This document shows positions 1 through 13,400 of a DNA stretch of 64,000 nucleotides, piece after piece. The notes under the pieces are model-generated. The model worked only from the letters and a program-made list of their open reading frames with translations. It was not told the origin of the DNA and did not search any database. This DNA is from Branchiostoma floridae (lineage: Eukaryota; Chordata; Leptocardii; Amphioxiformes; Branchiostomatidae): positions 18,605,248 to 18,669,247 of the forward strand of contig NC_049990.1 in assembly GCF_000003815.2 (NCBI RefSeq), given 5' to 3'. The stretch's first letter is position 1, and each line of letters begins with the position of its first letter. Position numbers and translations under genes: made by a program.

Positions 1-209
1 GAGTGTGAGGAAGTTTGGGTGGAATTTGGTGGCCTCTTCAAACAGCTCTTTTCTTTCGTGATCACAGAAAGAAGAGTTTGACATAAAATGTGTTTCGTCT
101 TTCACTACATTTGACGTACATTGTTTGCACGTTCTTTCACACACGGATAGCTTCTTGTCGATATTCTGGCAACATATATAACCGTTATCCCAACCGTTCT
201 TGCTGACAG

Positions 210-1483
210 TATTCAGGCCGCATCCAACCGCGCCTTTCAATCGACAAGTAACTTGCCTCAAGGGCAATGGATGTTTCTTGGGGTTACCTACGACTACGCA
301 ACAGGGCAGGTACAGCTTTGGAAAGATGGTATCAATATCGGCAGCACAAACTTTGGTCAACTGGAACACAGCACAGCGAATCCCATCAGGCTTGCAGACA
401 GTCGTGCACACTCAGTACCTTTCAATGGCAAGTAATTTATTTAATCAAGCTAGCGATAGTCACTGCAGCTGTGTCTAGCAAAACTATTGTAGCAAAATCA
501 GACCTGATTACTTATCACATTTAGGCCACACCAATATAATTTCATGCTTCTCAGATTTTTTATTTTTTTCAGAAAAAAATTGGATCGGTCGGTCGAAAAA
601 TCGATAAACAAAAACTTTTGCAAAAAGTCGGGGGTGGGAGAGATTGAGGGGCTAATACTCAAGTGACAGTTAATTGAGGGGGTCCCTGGTAGCAAAGTCC
701 AAAGTTTGAACAAAAATTATAAACGTACCGTCCAAAATAGGCACGTACAGCTACTGGACTTTGAGGCCCATAGTTAATTTGAGAAAGGAGAGGCTGTGAA
801 ATTTGTCAACACGAGGTGTGGCCATCAATTTCAAAAATTAGTTGTTTTCATTTCAAATCGGAAAAAATAGGGTCGTGAAATCCGAGAAACAACAAATAAA
901 ATCAGTGTGGCCTTATTTACTCCTCAACATAACTTTAAGACAGACAACATGATACATGTAGTTGAAAAAGTGGCAAGGCTGACCCTAAGGTAGGCCCTAA
1001 CAATACGAACATTTGACTTCCATTTGTGGTTAAGACCTTTGAGTACAACTTGTCAGAAGTTGTGACTTTTAGCTATTGGTGGAACAAAGGAAAGTACAAG
1101 ACTAAGTGCATCCGGTGGCACTGGTAAGTGAATTGTTCGGAATATGCTATTACGTCTAGAGGACATTTGCTAAAGTGGCCTACTCCTTACAGGTGACACA
1201 GACCATTTTAGGCGTGCGTCCTTGACTTACAAAATCTATACCGATCACTTGATTGCATTAGTTGTAAACTATGCCCATTCTAACCAGATTGCTCTCTGGG
1301 TACATAGCAGTAATTTTCCAATATGAGATGAACAATTTGTCGTAAGGCACTAGTGGTTCGCTGAAATGTGATTATGAAACACATTTAATTGGTTGTACTT
1401 TACAGGCAAAATGTCGTGTCTTCAGATATACAACTATGCGTTGAGCCAGCAAGAGATCCGGGATGCTCAGAATGCATGTGACG
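210..1483 (+). CDS. LamG-1 (middle and C-terminal part), two exons
   Basis: Exons 210-427 and 1406-1483. The first carries the LamG/pentraxin-fold core: PQGQWMFLGVTYD, then a strand ending VQLWKDG. The second gives the classic final strand and helix, MSCLQIYNYALSQQEI. The frame joins only if the intron uses a GC donor (exon end 427, intron GCAAGT); the nearby GT at 432 would break the frame. About 98 residues are present, so the N-terminal half of the ~210-residue domain lies upstream of the window. The acceptor before 210 reads ctgacag. Confidence 0.85.
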
Positions 1484-4400
1484 GTAAGGCAGTGCTGTAT
1501 GATGGTTCCTTTGGCTGCCATACGTAAAATTATGCACACATCTTGAGTATAGTTCAGCCATAACATAGGTATGCTGAAATATATTGTTATATTTCAATCC
1601 ATACAAAAATATATATTTGGGGTACCCTAATGACCTGAAATTTGGCACAGAGGTGCATTGGACAGGACCCCATCAACACTTTTTACATAGATCACTTCAA
1701 AAATTAGTTATTTTTTTGTTCTCGTCCATTTTTGACTGAAAATGTATATTTCTATTTATTTTTCTTGGGGTGTGCTGCAAGAGTCCATTCTTGCACGGAG
1801 GGTGGCATTTTCTAAAATTCATTTTTGGACTTTGGTGACTACTCCAGTATGTCAAAGTCTTTCAGTGGGATTATTTTTTGGACTGGTCTAATTTGCAATG
1901 TTGCATGGGGTGTGCTGCAAGAGTCCTTTCTTGTACGGAGGGGGGATTTTTTCAAATCCATTTTGGACTTTGGTGATTATGACAAAGTCCTATTTCAGAG
2001 GATGTATTTTTGGACTGATCCCCTTTACATAGGGGTATCACAGAGTTTTCGTTCACATAGTATTACGCAATTGCAATTTTACTATTTTAACACCAAAAGT
2101 ATGAAAATCTCATATTATGGGTCGCAATATTTCAAAAGGATGAAGCCACTTCTTTCAGGATTTCTTTTCTTACATGTTTGGTTGTTTGTGTATTTATCAG
2201 AGTTTTATTCTTTTCAATAGATAAAGATGAGCCTGTGGAGGCCATCCCTCCAAGCCTGTCCATTGCAGACTTCCAGTTTAAGGAATACACTTTAACTCCA
2301 GCAGAGTTGAGGACCATTGATTCCTACTTAGGTAATACATTATACATGTACTTTGAAATTCAAATCTCTTGAAGGTTACCGAATAAAGTGCGCACCTCAA
2401 TCAAAGTATGCACCCCTGATTTGAGGCAAGTCTCAGATAGATCTGTTGGACTGGAAGGTAAAATGGAAAAACTCAAATAGTGTACACACCCCTTCTCCAC
2501 CAATTTTTAACAGACCTTGAACTGGATACGTACCTTGGTATGGGTATTGTGGGGATACGTACACTACTTGGGGTACGTACACTACTGGGGGTACGGACAC
2601 AACTGGGGGTACGTACACTGCTGGAGGTACGGACACAACTGGGGTACAGACACTATTATGGGCATAGACAATACTGCGGGTACAGACACTACTGGGGGAC
2701 GTACGTTACTGGGGGCACAGACACTACTGGGGGTACGGACACTGAAGGGGATACGGACATTACTGGGGGTACAGACACTACTGTGGGTATGGACATTACA
2801 AGGTGTACGGACACTGGGGTACGACACTATTTGGGGTACGGACATTACTCGAGGTACGGACACAACTGGGAGTACGGACACAACTGGGGGTATGGACATT
2901 GTTTGGGGTACGGAACCTGAATGTTTGGAGAAATTCAAGTGTCAGGAATACTAATCTTAATATCTACAAACACCTCAGGTTTTGGGCTATATCTTCCGAT
3001 GGAAGATATGAAGGACGGTGAAGAAGCAAGCGTACACGCGTCGTCCAAGAAGTTTATCGTCAGCGAGTGTAACTTAGTACTTGTAGATGGAGTGGTTGGC
3101 CGAGCACTTCAACTTAGAGGTATGTTGAAGAAGTAACGTACAGTTGTAGCACATTTTTTTTTCATATTCAAAATATTGTTATCCTCTTGTGGCTCTATAT
3201 ATTTTTACTTGATTAAAATGATATACAATAAATTGCATGTTGTTGATCTGTGTCTGAACTCTGGAACTTACAATAAGACCATGTTAATTCGATTAGTTGG
3301 GTGGCACACATGCCCGCATCATTTTTCATCTATTTCCAAATTTTTTTATCATGCTGCTAATTGTAAAACGCAGCTGCAGCAAAATGAGCAAATATATCGG
3401 ATTTGGATACTTATGGCGTGGAATGCTTATTAGTCAATTTCAAAGAAAGAAATGAAGTATACCATACTACAATGTATGTGTGTTAAACTTTAGTCATTTG
3501 TTCAACTTTTTTTACACCATGCTCGCATCAGTTTTAGGATTTCCAGGATCCACTGAATCAAATAAACATAGCCTAAATTGGAAAATATTAGATTGTTGGC
3601 TTTTTTTTCCAAACGTGAATGACTTTGTTGTTTTTAGCTTTAGAAATAAGCATAATAGACTACGACATATAGAATATTCACTTATACAGTCTAAATGTTT
3701 TTTTCTACATCAGGTCGCCAGGAGAAGAGCACGGGTAATGAACTCCTATACCGATGGCAGTTACCCGCAATCGCATCATCTCCATTAATGTTCGAGGTGA
3801 AGACAGGCGGTTCTGCCCACATTGCGTTATCCAGGAAGAAAAAGTATTTGCCAAATATGTACGAAGTTGTCATCGGTGACACCTCTGAGATTCGTCGCAC
3901 AGAAGACAGCAAGATAGCAGTACAAACACCAGGTACCTTTTGCACAAAATACCTGCCTCGTATTTTCACAGACTTTTATTTATCATTTATTACAGAGTTC
4001 TACTTATTATAATAATTAGTCAAGGTCTGCATTCCTTAGGTATTGTGTGCTAGACGTTTTGTTGATGAGCAAAAGAAGAGAAATACAAATTGAATGTATA
4101 ACATGTACTTGAGTCACATTTCCAAACTGGTACCTAATAGATGTTACAGTAGCACGGTTGTTGAATGATTCTCTCCAACAGATCTTAAGCTTGTTCAATG
4201 ACACTGACAAAAGTCCAGTTGCATGAGAAACTGTTTTAGTGTACCTTGTTACCTGAATGTCTGACCTTCACCTAGATGTACGTATATGACTAATTTTTTT
4301 ACATTTTGTGTTTTGTATCATACTTTTCATTCCAGCAAACTGCCCGTCCAGGTGCCAGTTTGCAAATGTGACCCTTGCACGAGGATTTATTGTCATGGTA

Positions 4401-7400
4401 GGAGTTTTAATCGCCTGTCTCTACACAGCGGCCTTCCAGCATCACCCATATATTAGCACGTATGTTGCCATTCCGAATTTTGTTTGACGAGTCATTCTTC
4501 CTTTTTTCACTCAAGGTATTTTAGACCAAAACGTATACAAGCAATTCTGGATCTCCTGGACGTACCTGGACAGTGGTAATATAAGCATTGCGGTCGGGAA
4601 GGAAGAAGATACGGTTCCATTCATGCAGTGGACTGACCCTTCGGCACCCCTTTCTATCAACTATGCTGGGTATAGCACCGACTCACAGAACGGATATTGG
4701 AAATTTGGGGAAGGTACCAACGTTTACTGTCAACATTTAGTTTCAAGTGTCATTTTTTATCTATTTTGTAATCAACTTTATCTCTGCAACGACATCAGGC
4801 AGCAACCAAGTATTGGTTAAAATCAAAGTGCACTGTGAGAGAACTTTAATTTTCAAATCCTACACTTGCCTCCTTCTACCAAACAAATTGTAGTTAGGTA
4901 AATAGCAACTCTGTAGGTTGCAATGTATGATAAAACTTTATTGATTTAAGATGATTTATGATTTAACATAGGAAAGTGTTGAGTATTTTTCTATCACAAT
5001 TGTACGCTTATTAAGCACATCTATGTCAGGAAATTTGTTTTCGGCAATATTTCTATTCTGCCTATGTCGCAAACTACACTTAAGCAGAATGAAATTGATG
5101 TGAAAAGGTTAACTACCTATTAGTATTTGAGTTGCATGGACTGAGGTACATGTATTTTTACATCTTGGTCTGCTGACTACAGGCTATTATAAATTAGACC
5201 ACACAAGTTGATGCACATCGCTGGAAAATTATCATGAGCTTGTATACGCTATATAGAAATTTTATCTATGTACAACCTTATTTTTTCTCTCCAGAATGCC
5301 AAGCCAGTGTTGAGTCTGCAGGTTATGTAACAGATGCTTCTGAGACATTCAGCATCCTTTTGTGGGCGAAATTTAAGTATCCATTGAAGGGTGGATACTT
5401 TGCCACAACGTATTCAAGTCCCACCTCTTGTGGACTTTCTCTTGAGGTAAGATGATTTTATAGCATTTCTGCACGTTTTGAATAGGCAAAGTGACCAATC
5501 TCAGACTAAGGCGTAAGAGTAGCGCTCTTCTTCAATAGCAGGTAGTGTAATGTGGCGTTGCCATGGCGCATTTTTCAAAGCACACTTGTTTGGAAAGCAC
5601 ACAGGTCGGACCCCATGTCTTCTCGAGTGTGGTGGGTCCATTTGCCTGTAGAGTAGAGCTACAGGCAAGTGTACCTAAAGAAATTTCAGGTACAGGTACA
5701 GGTACACAGGTCACATAGTGTTTTGTGTGGGACATTTAACCACAAGCACTGTCTCTCTGAACAAAATATGTTAATGTATTGACTGATGACTGTGTTCATG
5801 AATTTGAGGCACTAACCGCTGACTGGTCCAAAATCATTTTCCACTGGACTATGCATGATACCCCTCATACACAAGACAACCATACTACATGTGTTGTTTA
5901 TTCAACTTGTTTATTTTGCACTTGAAGAAAAACAATTGATACATGGCAATGAAATATAAAGAGACATAACACCGCAAGAGCAGCCCAAAGCTGCTGCTTA
6001 TTAAATACAATTTAAGGCCTTTCTTTACTAACTTATTACAATATACATCAATTAAACTAAAGAAATAAGTAGGGACAATAAATAAAAGAAACAATATAAT
6101 GCAATCTTACCTTACCACATTATAATAAATGATTGGCCATAACTTGTAGGTAATAATGTATGGATATATGTAAACGTTGTAGGTTTACAGCACTAAACAA
6201 GGAAGTCTAAGCCAAATAAGGAAAATGTAGGGTTATTTATAAAGATTAAGTCAGCCTTTGTGTGACAAAGACGGACTCAGCTTTACTGTCTTATTCAAGT
6301 TGTTCCAAACTTTGGGACCCCTATATGCATGGTAGTAAATTGCTGTTGGTAAATTTTTGCATCAATAGGCCTCAGACAGTTGCTCTTTCTTGTGTGGTGG
6401 TTGTGGATATTTGAATTTTGTACATCTTGTACATCAACAAGCTAGTTTGAAATCTGTTTATGCAGTATATTGTGAGGATCTTTAATCTTTTTTTAAAACA
6501 GCGAACCACTTAGGAAGGGAACATTTAAGGCTATTCTTATGAACCGTTTCTGGAGTAAAAAGAGTGGTTTAAGTGATGTAGAGTTATAGTAATCACTCAT
6601 CCATTCAATGTTACGGTAGGATAGGTAGGGATAAAAAAGAATATACTAGTAGTACAGAGTAATAAACATTTTAGGGGATAGAATATTTCCTACCTTTTGT
6701 ACCTTTCCTATACCTTTCGTACAATCCCTATATCTTAGTATTCCCATGAATATTTGTACAAAATGAGATCGATGTGATATTTTCATTTTAATTTTCATCT
6801 ATTAAGACATCTAGAAAATGAGTGTGAATTGTTAGCTGTCAGAGTAACGTAATGAGTTCATTATCAAGAATATTTGTTTAAAAACGTGAAGAGAAAGGGC
6901 TAAATGGTTGCAAAAAGTATCTTTTACCAACTAGTACACAAAATATCAGTGAACTTACTACAACATACATGTATATAGCAGTTTTTCTTTCTCACCACAA
7001 AAGCAAATTGTCATCAATCATTGTTTTATTATACATTCATACAAATGTATATGTATGTATATACGTATATTATATACATATATATACCGTGTGCCTTGAC
7101 AGTGCCCCGGCTCCTTGCGCCACTAGAGTGTTGGGTGCTGCTTTGGAAATCAATCTGACTAGATGAAACGATGCGGTTAGCGGCATGGTATGATATTGTA
7201 TCTGAAATATAAAAGATGCACAAAATTTTCAGCATTCATCTCAACAAATTTTTGATGTATACATTACTGTAAAGCATATTTGTAGAGAGCACAGGCTGCT
7301 CAACCATTGAACCATGAATTGTATTTTTTTCTAATCTATTTATTGTTGGATTTTCATCTGTCTTTGGGGTTGAGCCCAAAGTGAGGTGCACATACAGTGT

Positions 7401-10400
7401 AATAATATATAAATGAGAGGTTACACATGTTCAAGTTGGTGGATCTCAACAACCATAATGCTTTTCTTGTTTTCGCATGAAATAAAGAAAATATCACTAT
7501 ATAAATGAGAGGTTACACCGAGACACAATGTGTTACAAACAAAAAAATGAATATGTTCAAGTTGGTGGATCTCAACAACCATAATGCTTTTCTTGTTTTC
7601 GCATGTCTTATAGATGCCACATGTACTATCTGAAAAGGTTTTAATGCACAGTCAGAATTGGTCTATCGCAGCTGTCTCTTTTGGGTGTACAATTCAACAC
7701 TGTATACAAGTCATTTAGGCTGCTGCCAAGAGACTTGACAGATTGCTTAACAATTTCATCGAGAAAAAATTATTTTTTTTGTGTGTGCCTTTTTAATGAT
7801 TTTTAATGATATTCCAGATTGACGTCAAGAGGACCACAAATTCAATATAAAACGCAGCAACGCTGCCAAGGTACATGTACTGCAGTCTAGTGTGATACCC
7901 ACTGATAAGCTGCAACAAACACACAGTCTACTCGTTGATAGGAAAAGTTAAAACCTACTTCCAGTCGTGGATCCTTTCGACATCAGCAAGTAGAAATTCA
8001 GGTCATTGACCTTCACCTGTCTCCTGCCGGCCGCGGCATCGTTGATAGCTATGATGAACTTACACGACACAACACCATTCACGTAAGACCCAGAAATGGC
8101 CCAGATTCCACCCTAGGACAGCAGGGAAAGAGATGTAAAATGGATCTATGAAATATATTATACTAATATTATCATATGGATTGAAGGTTGGATTCTTTGA
8201 AATGATATCTAGAAAATGTTTATTGTTTATTTGCATAAAAGAAATCATCATATACAGAGAAATATAGAAAAGTAAAAACAATGTGAAGGAGAGAAGCCCC
8301 CTCCTTCAAACTTAATAAAATAGTCACAATACTAATAACAAGGTAAAGATACCTAGATTCACAAAACAAAGATATAGCAAACAACACTAATGCAGATCAA
8401 AGAGAAAGCAAAAGAAAATTATCGTCCATATTAGTATCTTTCATATCCATAAAGGAAATTCAATGAAGACATTATTGGACATATCCAATCAGGGTATGAG
8501 GGTAAATGCATGTCTTGAAAGAAGAGTTTATAGATAGAGAAATCTTAATTGACATAACAATCAAAAGAAAAAGCACAGTGACGATTGTAAGCTTAAGGCA
8601 AGGTTTTCTTCAACTGTTACTAAGTATACAAACTACAGTGAGTATTACAATCTTTGCAATTATGGTAACGTGAGTTATACTAGAAAGAGAATAAGATATT
8701 GCTATTTCATAGTGTAGACAAATAGATGTAGCTCTTTTCCAATGTCCCAGCTATAATTTAGTATAAAGGTCCCTTCTTTTATATGATCAGTCAATATCGT
8801 GCCCATGTACATGGCAGCAAATATCAATTTCCTTAGACATGGGTACCTATAACTAGACAGAATTCCTTTCAAGCTGAGTGGTATGTACAGAACAGCATCC
8901 ACCTCAGAGACATCTCCAAAAATAAATGTACAATTATGTACAGTAACTACACACCTGGGTGCTGTCCCTTTCTGGCCTTGTCTTTCCCGGGCTCCAGGAA
9001 GAGAAGGCAGTGGTGCTGCCTGTGTCTGAGTCATACACACACTCATAGATGACATCTAATCCCTGAAATCATATCCACAACATTCATCTAACTCTCATGA
9101 AGAGTTTATTTTCTGTACACAGAGTACAAAGTTAAGAGCTTGCCAACAAGATTTTTCTGATTCTTGTCTAGTTGAAATGAATGATCCTACAGTAGTACTA
9201 TCTTGTGATGTCAACAGATGTTGACATCCCATTTCCGCTCAAACGAAAGTCACATGAAAGCAAGCATATTGACACGACAAAAAGTACAGTGTCATTTGTA
9301 TGGTCAAGTATAAACTAATAAGTGGAATAGGCTGTTGGTGATTTGAACTTCAGGATCACTATGGCGATGGTGGCTATAATACTTAAATTCCGTTCACCTA
9401 ACCTAGCCCACTGCGCCCGCCATAATCCACTCAAAAATGTCATGGTCTCAAGGATTGCCTTCTAAAAACTTTAGAAGTCATAGGCTTAGAAATATGATTT
9501 ATCTTAACATTGATCAACAAACGAAACAGCACGTCTTGGATGTTTTTGGACATTTGTCGTGAAATTAACCATTGTTGCTGGGCAATGAATTTGTGATACA
9601 ACAAGTCCTAGTCACATAGTCATTCACTTTCTGGGCATAAGCAAAACTTCCGAAACCTACAGGTCCGTATATCTGAGACAACGTCTTTTATTGGGATGTA
9701 TATTCAGCAATGTTTAGTACCAAGTTCAGCAATATCAATGTAGCAACATATTTCTTGGGACTACAGTGAGTGGCAGTGACTTTGTCAGGCAGTCGGACTT
9801 GAGATCGCCATCGCCCGTTAGCACAATCGGCGCGCAGCTCAGCACTTGGTAGTAAAGTATACATAGAATATAATGTTTTATCAGGCATAATGTTTGGATA
9901 TTCGGCATTGCATATTTAGCAATGTAGCGACAGAATCAACCTAGGGGGAGGGAAACTGATCGTGGGGGGGGGGGGATCGTCTTCAACAGGGGGGATGTCC
10001 TGGGGGAATCGTCCTGTAGGCGAAACGTCCTGGGGGGGTATCCTGGGAGGGAAAAGACCTGATACCCTCCATTTCTATATACATTTTGTGCCTTGGGGCT
10101 ACACTGTTGACCACAGCAGGGGCTAGTCTACTTAGGTAGTGGTGGTTGAGTACTTTGCAATGATAGCAATATGTACCGTGTTTCAAGTCTTTGGGATGAT
10201 CTGGTCAAGAATCAAGCTCTGGACCTTCTGAATGCAATAAAAGCAAACCATACCATCATGTTATCATGAGAGATGCCCACAGCCACGTATCCGTTGGACG
10301 TCCCGCTAACTTCAACCAGCACGCTGTTGTTGCTCAATGTTTGCCAGGAGGAGAAGTAGTCACAAGACGGCGGGGCACAATTGCTGGGGGCCTGGTAACA

Positions 10401-13400
10401 ACCTTTGGTGGAGCCACAACCACTGGAAGTCACCTAATCAAGACATAGTGAAAAATGCATTTAATCTAATTCTGTGTCTAAATCAGAAATCCTCGAATGA
10501 TAACCCATTATATATGACAATTGTACCCTACAACACAACAGTATGCAACGTCATTAAGAACACTACCATAAAAATTACTAGTTATACAGTAAATATTAAC
10601 CATCGGCCACACAGGCCGCTACAATAGAGTGCTGAGCACTAAGCAGAAAAAGGAGTACATGACTGTACCATTTTATGGGCCTTATTGAATGACTAGGTTG
10701 GGGTTACCCCTTGGCCATAAGGAAATGTAGTTACCCCAATGTCCTGTCCACTAGAGGTTGCTTGTGTGGGTAAAGGCCCTGCAGTGGGGTCCTGTACGTA
10801 GGAAGACTTCACCTTGGTCACCCAGAAAACGTCCTCTGTCTCTACAACTGTAGCCCTGAAAACGGTTAACCACATTAGGCCACACCAATTTGATTTCTTG
10901 GTTCTCGGATTTCCCGACCCATTTTTTTCCGATTTGGACTAATGATAAGTCCCAAGAATAACAATAAAGGTTTTGCTATCGCAGACCTGTAAAAAAAAAA
11001 CATTCCAGGGGTACATACTGCTGATAAGCCAATCAGAGAGCTTCTTTGAAGTCACATGATAGATACCAACCAATAAGCTGGATAAATCATGCCATGAAAA
11101 GCTGAAAACTTGACTACTAACCTTGTTTTTGTGTTACACAAGCCTCACATGTTCTGACCCCAGACTTTTTGCAAATTTTTATTTTTTCGACCGCCCGCCC
11201 CAAAATTTTTCTGAAAAAATTCGAGAACCAAGAAATTAAATTGGTGTGGCCTTACTGTCAACAGTAAGAGTCTGTATTTATACTTAATACACAGTGTACT
11301 TAGCACTGTATTTATCCATAGCACTTGGGGTAAAAAGTTAGATTACATGCAAGCATTAGACTTAGTACAGAGCATGTGATACAAAACAACTGCTCTGTCC
11401 AAATCAAGAAACAACGATAATACATGTATTTCTACCTGAACTGTATGTGTCCCACGCGGTTTGCTGGTGCAGTCCACGTCACAGTCACAGTTGTTTTATC
11501 TGTCCTTCCGGTGTGAGTCACTCCATTCTGTGAAAGCAACACGCACAAGGTCATGATAATTCTTTGGTTCGAAGTTACATCACAGGAAAGACAAGGATTA
11601 TCCCCTGGGCCAGTACCTGTGTCTAATAGGTTATGGCATCTATGTGATTATCATAAAAATGGTTGTGTACCTAATGTGTGCACCTGTACCTGTACTCGTA
11701 AGATTGTTTAGGTACAGGTCTCGAACAATTGGTGTACCTGCATGTACCTGAACAAACTAAAAATATGACTTTGGGCACCACTTTTTTTAATCTTTACAGA
11801 TTCAAACTAAGTAAATCTCAAATCTGCTAATAAAAATTGCGATAATGTTGCAGTTGAAAATTAAGAAAACTTTTTTTATTTTCATACAAAGATGACAGTT
11901 CATCACTAAATAAGATAAGTGACTACTTGTTTAGCTTAGAGATAACTGATAAAACTTGTTTAGGTATACACATGCAGGTACAGGTCTGAAGCAGTATCTA
12001 AACCTTTAACCTGTAGCTAAAGTTTGTTTAGGTGCACAGCTCTAATCATGAATAGTTGGAGGCAAACCCCTCAGATAAAACCCAGCTGTATGAAAGTAGG
12101 TTACAATCACATTTGGTACACTGTCTTAATATAAAGAATTCTTTTTGTAATCGTTGGGGTTTCAATATTACTGAGAGAGACACTGCATTACGTTGCGTGT
12201 GCGTATATTATATATATATGGGACTGAGCAGAGCACTTGGGACTAATGCTTGTAGCCTTTCACAGACTACACCTATATATCAGATATTTTGTGAAAATGT
12301 ATAAAAATTATTGAAAGGTAATTAATATGTAGAATGCAATTAGATGTCTCCAGGAACAAAGTCAATTCTGGAGAATTCTGCAGAATTCTGGGAACCTGAG
12401 CCAGAATTCTGGAGAATTCCAGAACCTGAGCCAGAATTCTGGGAACCTGGCTACATTTTCACAAAATATCTGATAATTATATAGGTGTAGTCTGTGAAAG
12501 GCTACAAGCATTAGTCCCAAGTGCTCTGCTCAGTCCCATTTTAATCTGCTCCATGTTATATATTATATATTTATAGCTAAGGATACAATAACTTTTGTTT
12601 TGTTATTCAACGTCACATATATAGACAAAGTGAATTAGTCATTCAGGACCAACTCAGAGTCAATACCTCTCCCATGCTAAAACATTTAAAACTATATACA
12701 TGTAATATTATACAGCACTATTCTTTCTCCCAAGGAGCTTTTATCAAGGAGCTCCTTGTTTCTCCTGACTGCATTATGCTGCACAAAATGAATTAGACCA
12801 AGAAAATCCTATAAGCTTCAGAGCAGACTGTGATTAATGAAAATTTATACAGTGAAACTGTTACAGTGGATGCTTGTCTGGCTACTGCATTTGCCACAGA
12901 AAACAATATTATACCTGTATGTGAGTTCTGTTCTCCTAATCAAAAAGAATGAGTATTAAGTATTTAGCCAAAAGCTGAAAACAGACTTTGCCTTACTTCT
13001 GAGTTTGCCACACTGCCACAGTTGACAGTTTTGGTGGTGCCAGAGTCAACAGTGGTGAACTGTCCTTGTGCATCTGTTGATCCGGGGGTGCGAGCTTGGA
13101 TAAAGAACCCCCTGAACTGTGCAGAGTTACCAGTCCTTCTTAGGGTGACTGAAGTAAAGGGAAACAATTTTCAGTACACTCAGGGCTTTGTTACAATACA
13201 TAAACTTAGTGGACTTAATTTCTGACTGTTCTACTGCAGTCACTAAACAACTAGATGACATTTGTACAGTACAGTGATTAAAAAATTCTGGATTATATTT
13301 CAGCAGAAAGAATGCTTTTTTTGGTAAAATGAAAATTAAAAAAAAATGTCACGAAATCATGATCTTTACTAGTTCAACAAACCTGTACATCTTACCTTCA

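Noticed and set aside
432-433. GT at 432 as donor of the LamG-1 exon
   Set aside because: It leaves two bases, which shifts the next exon out of the LamG frame; the GC donor at 428 fits.
2480-2954. Long open frames over the minisatellite
   Set aside because: They arise from an 18-bp repeat without stops, open in overlapping frames and on both strands; no splice context or domain.
4336-4397. Exon-like stretch (ttccag … ATG then GTAGGA) between the two FAMeT exons
   Set aside because: It ends in phase 0 while the next FAMeT exon needs phase 1, and the FAMeT reading is complete and family-like without it.
5885-6094. Hydrophobic minus-strand frame as a possible cytochrome b561 helix of gene B
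   Set aside because: No His ligands or family pattern, AT-rich, with AATAAA-like words; more like UTR or repeat.
7029-7235. Frames on both strands around 7090-7170
   Set aside because: A short GC-richer island without splice sites or known domain; looks like a dispersed repeat but I could not confirm a family.
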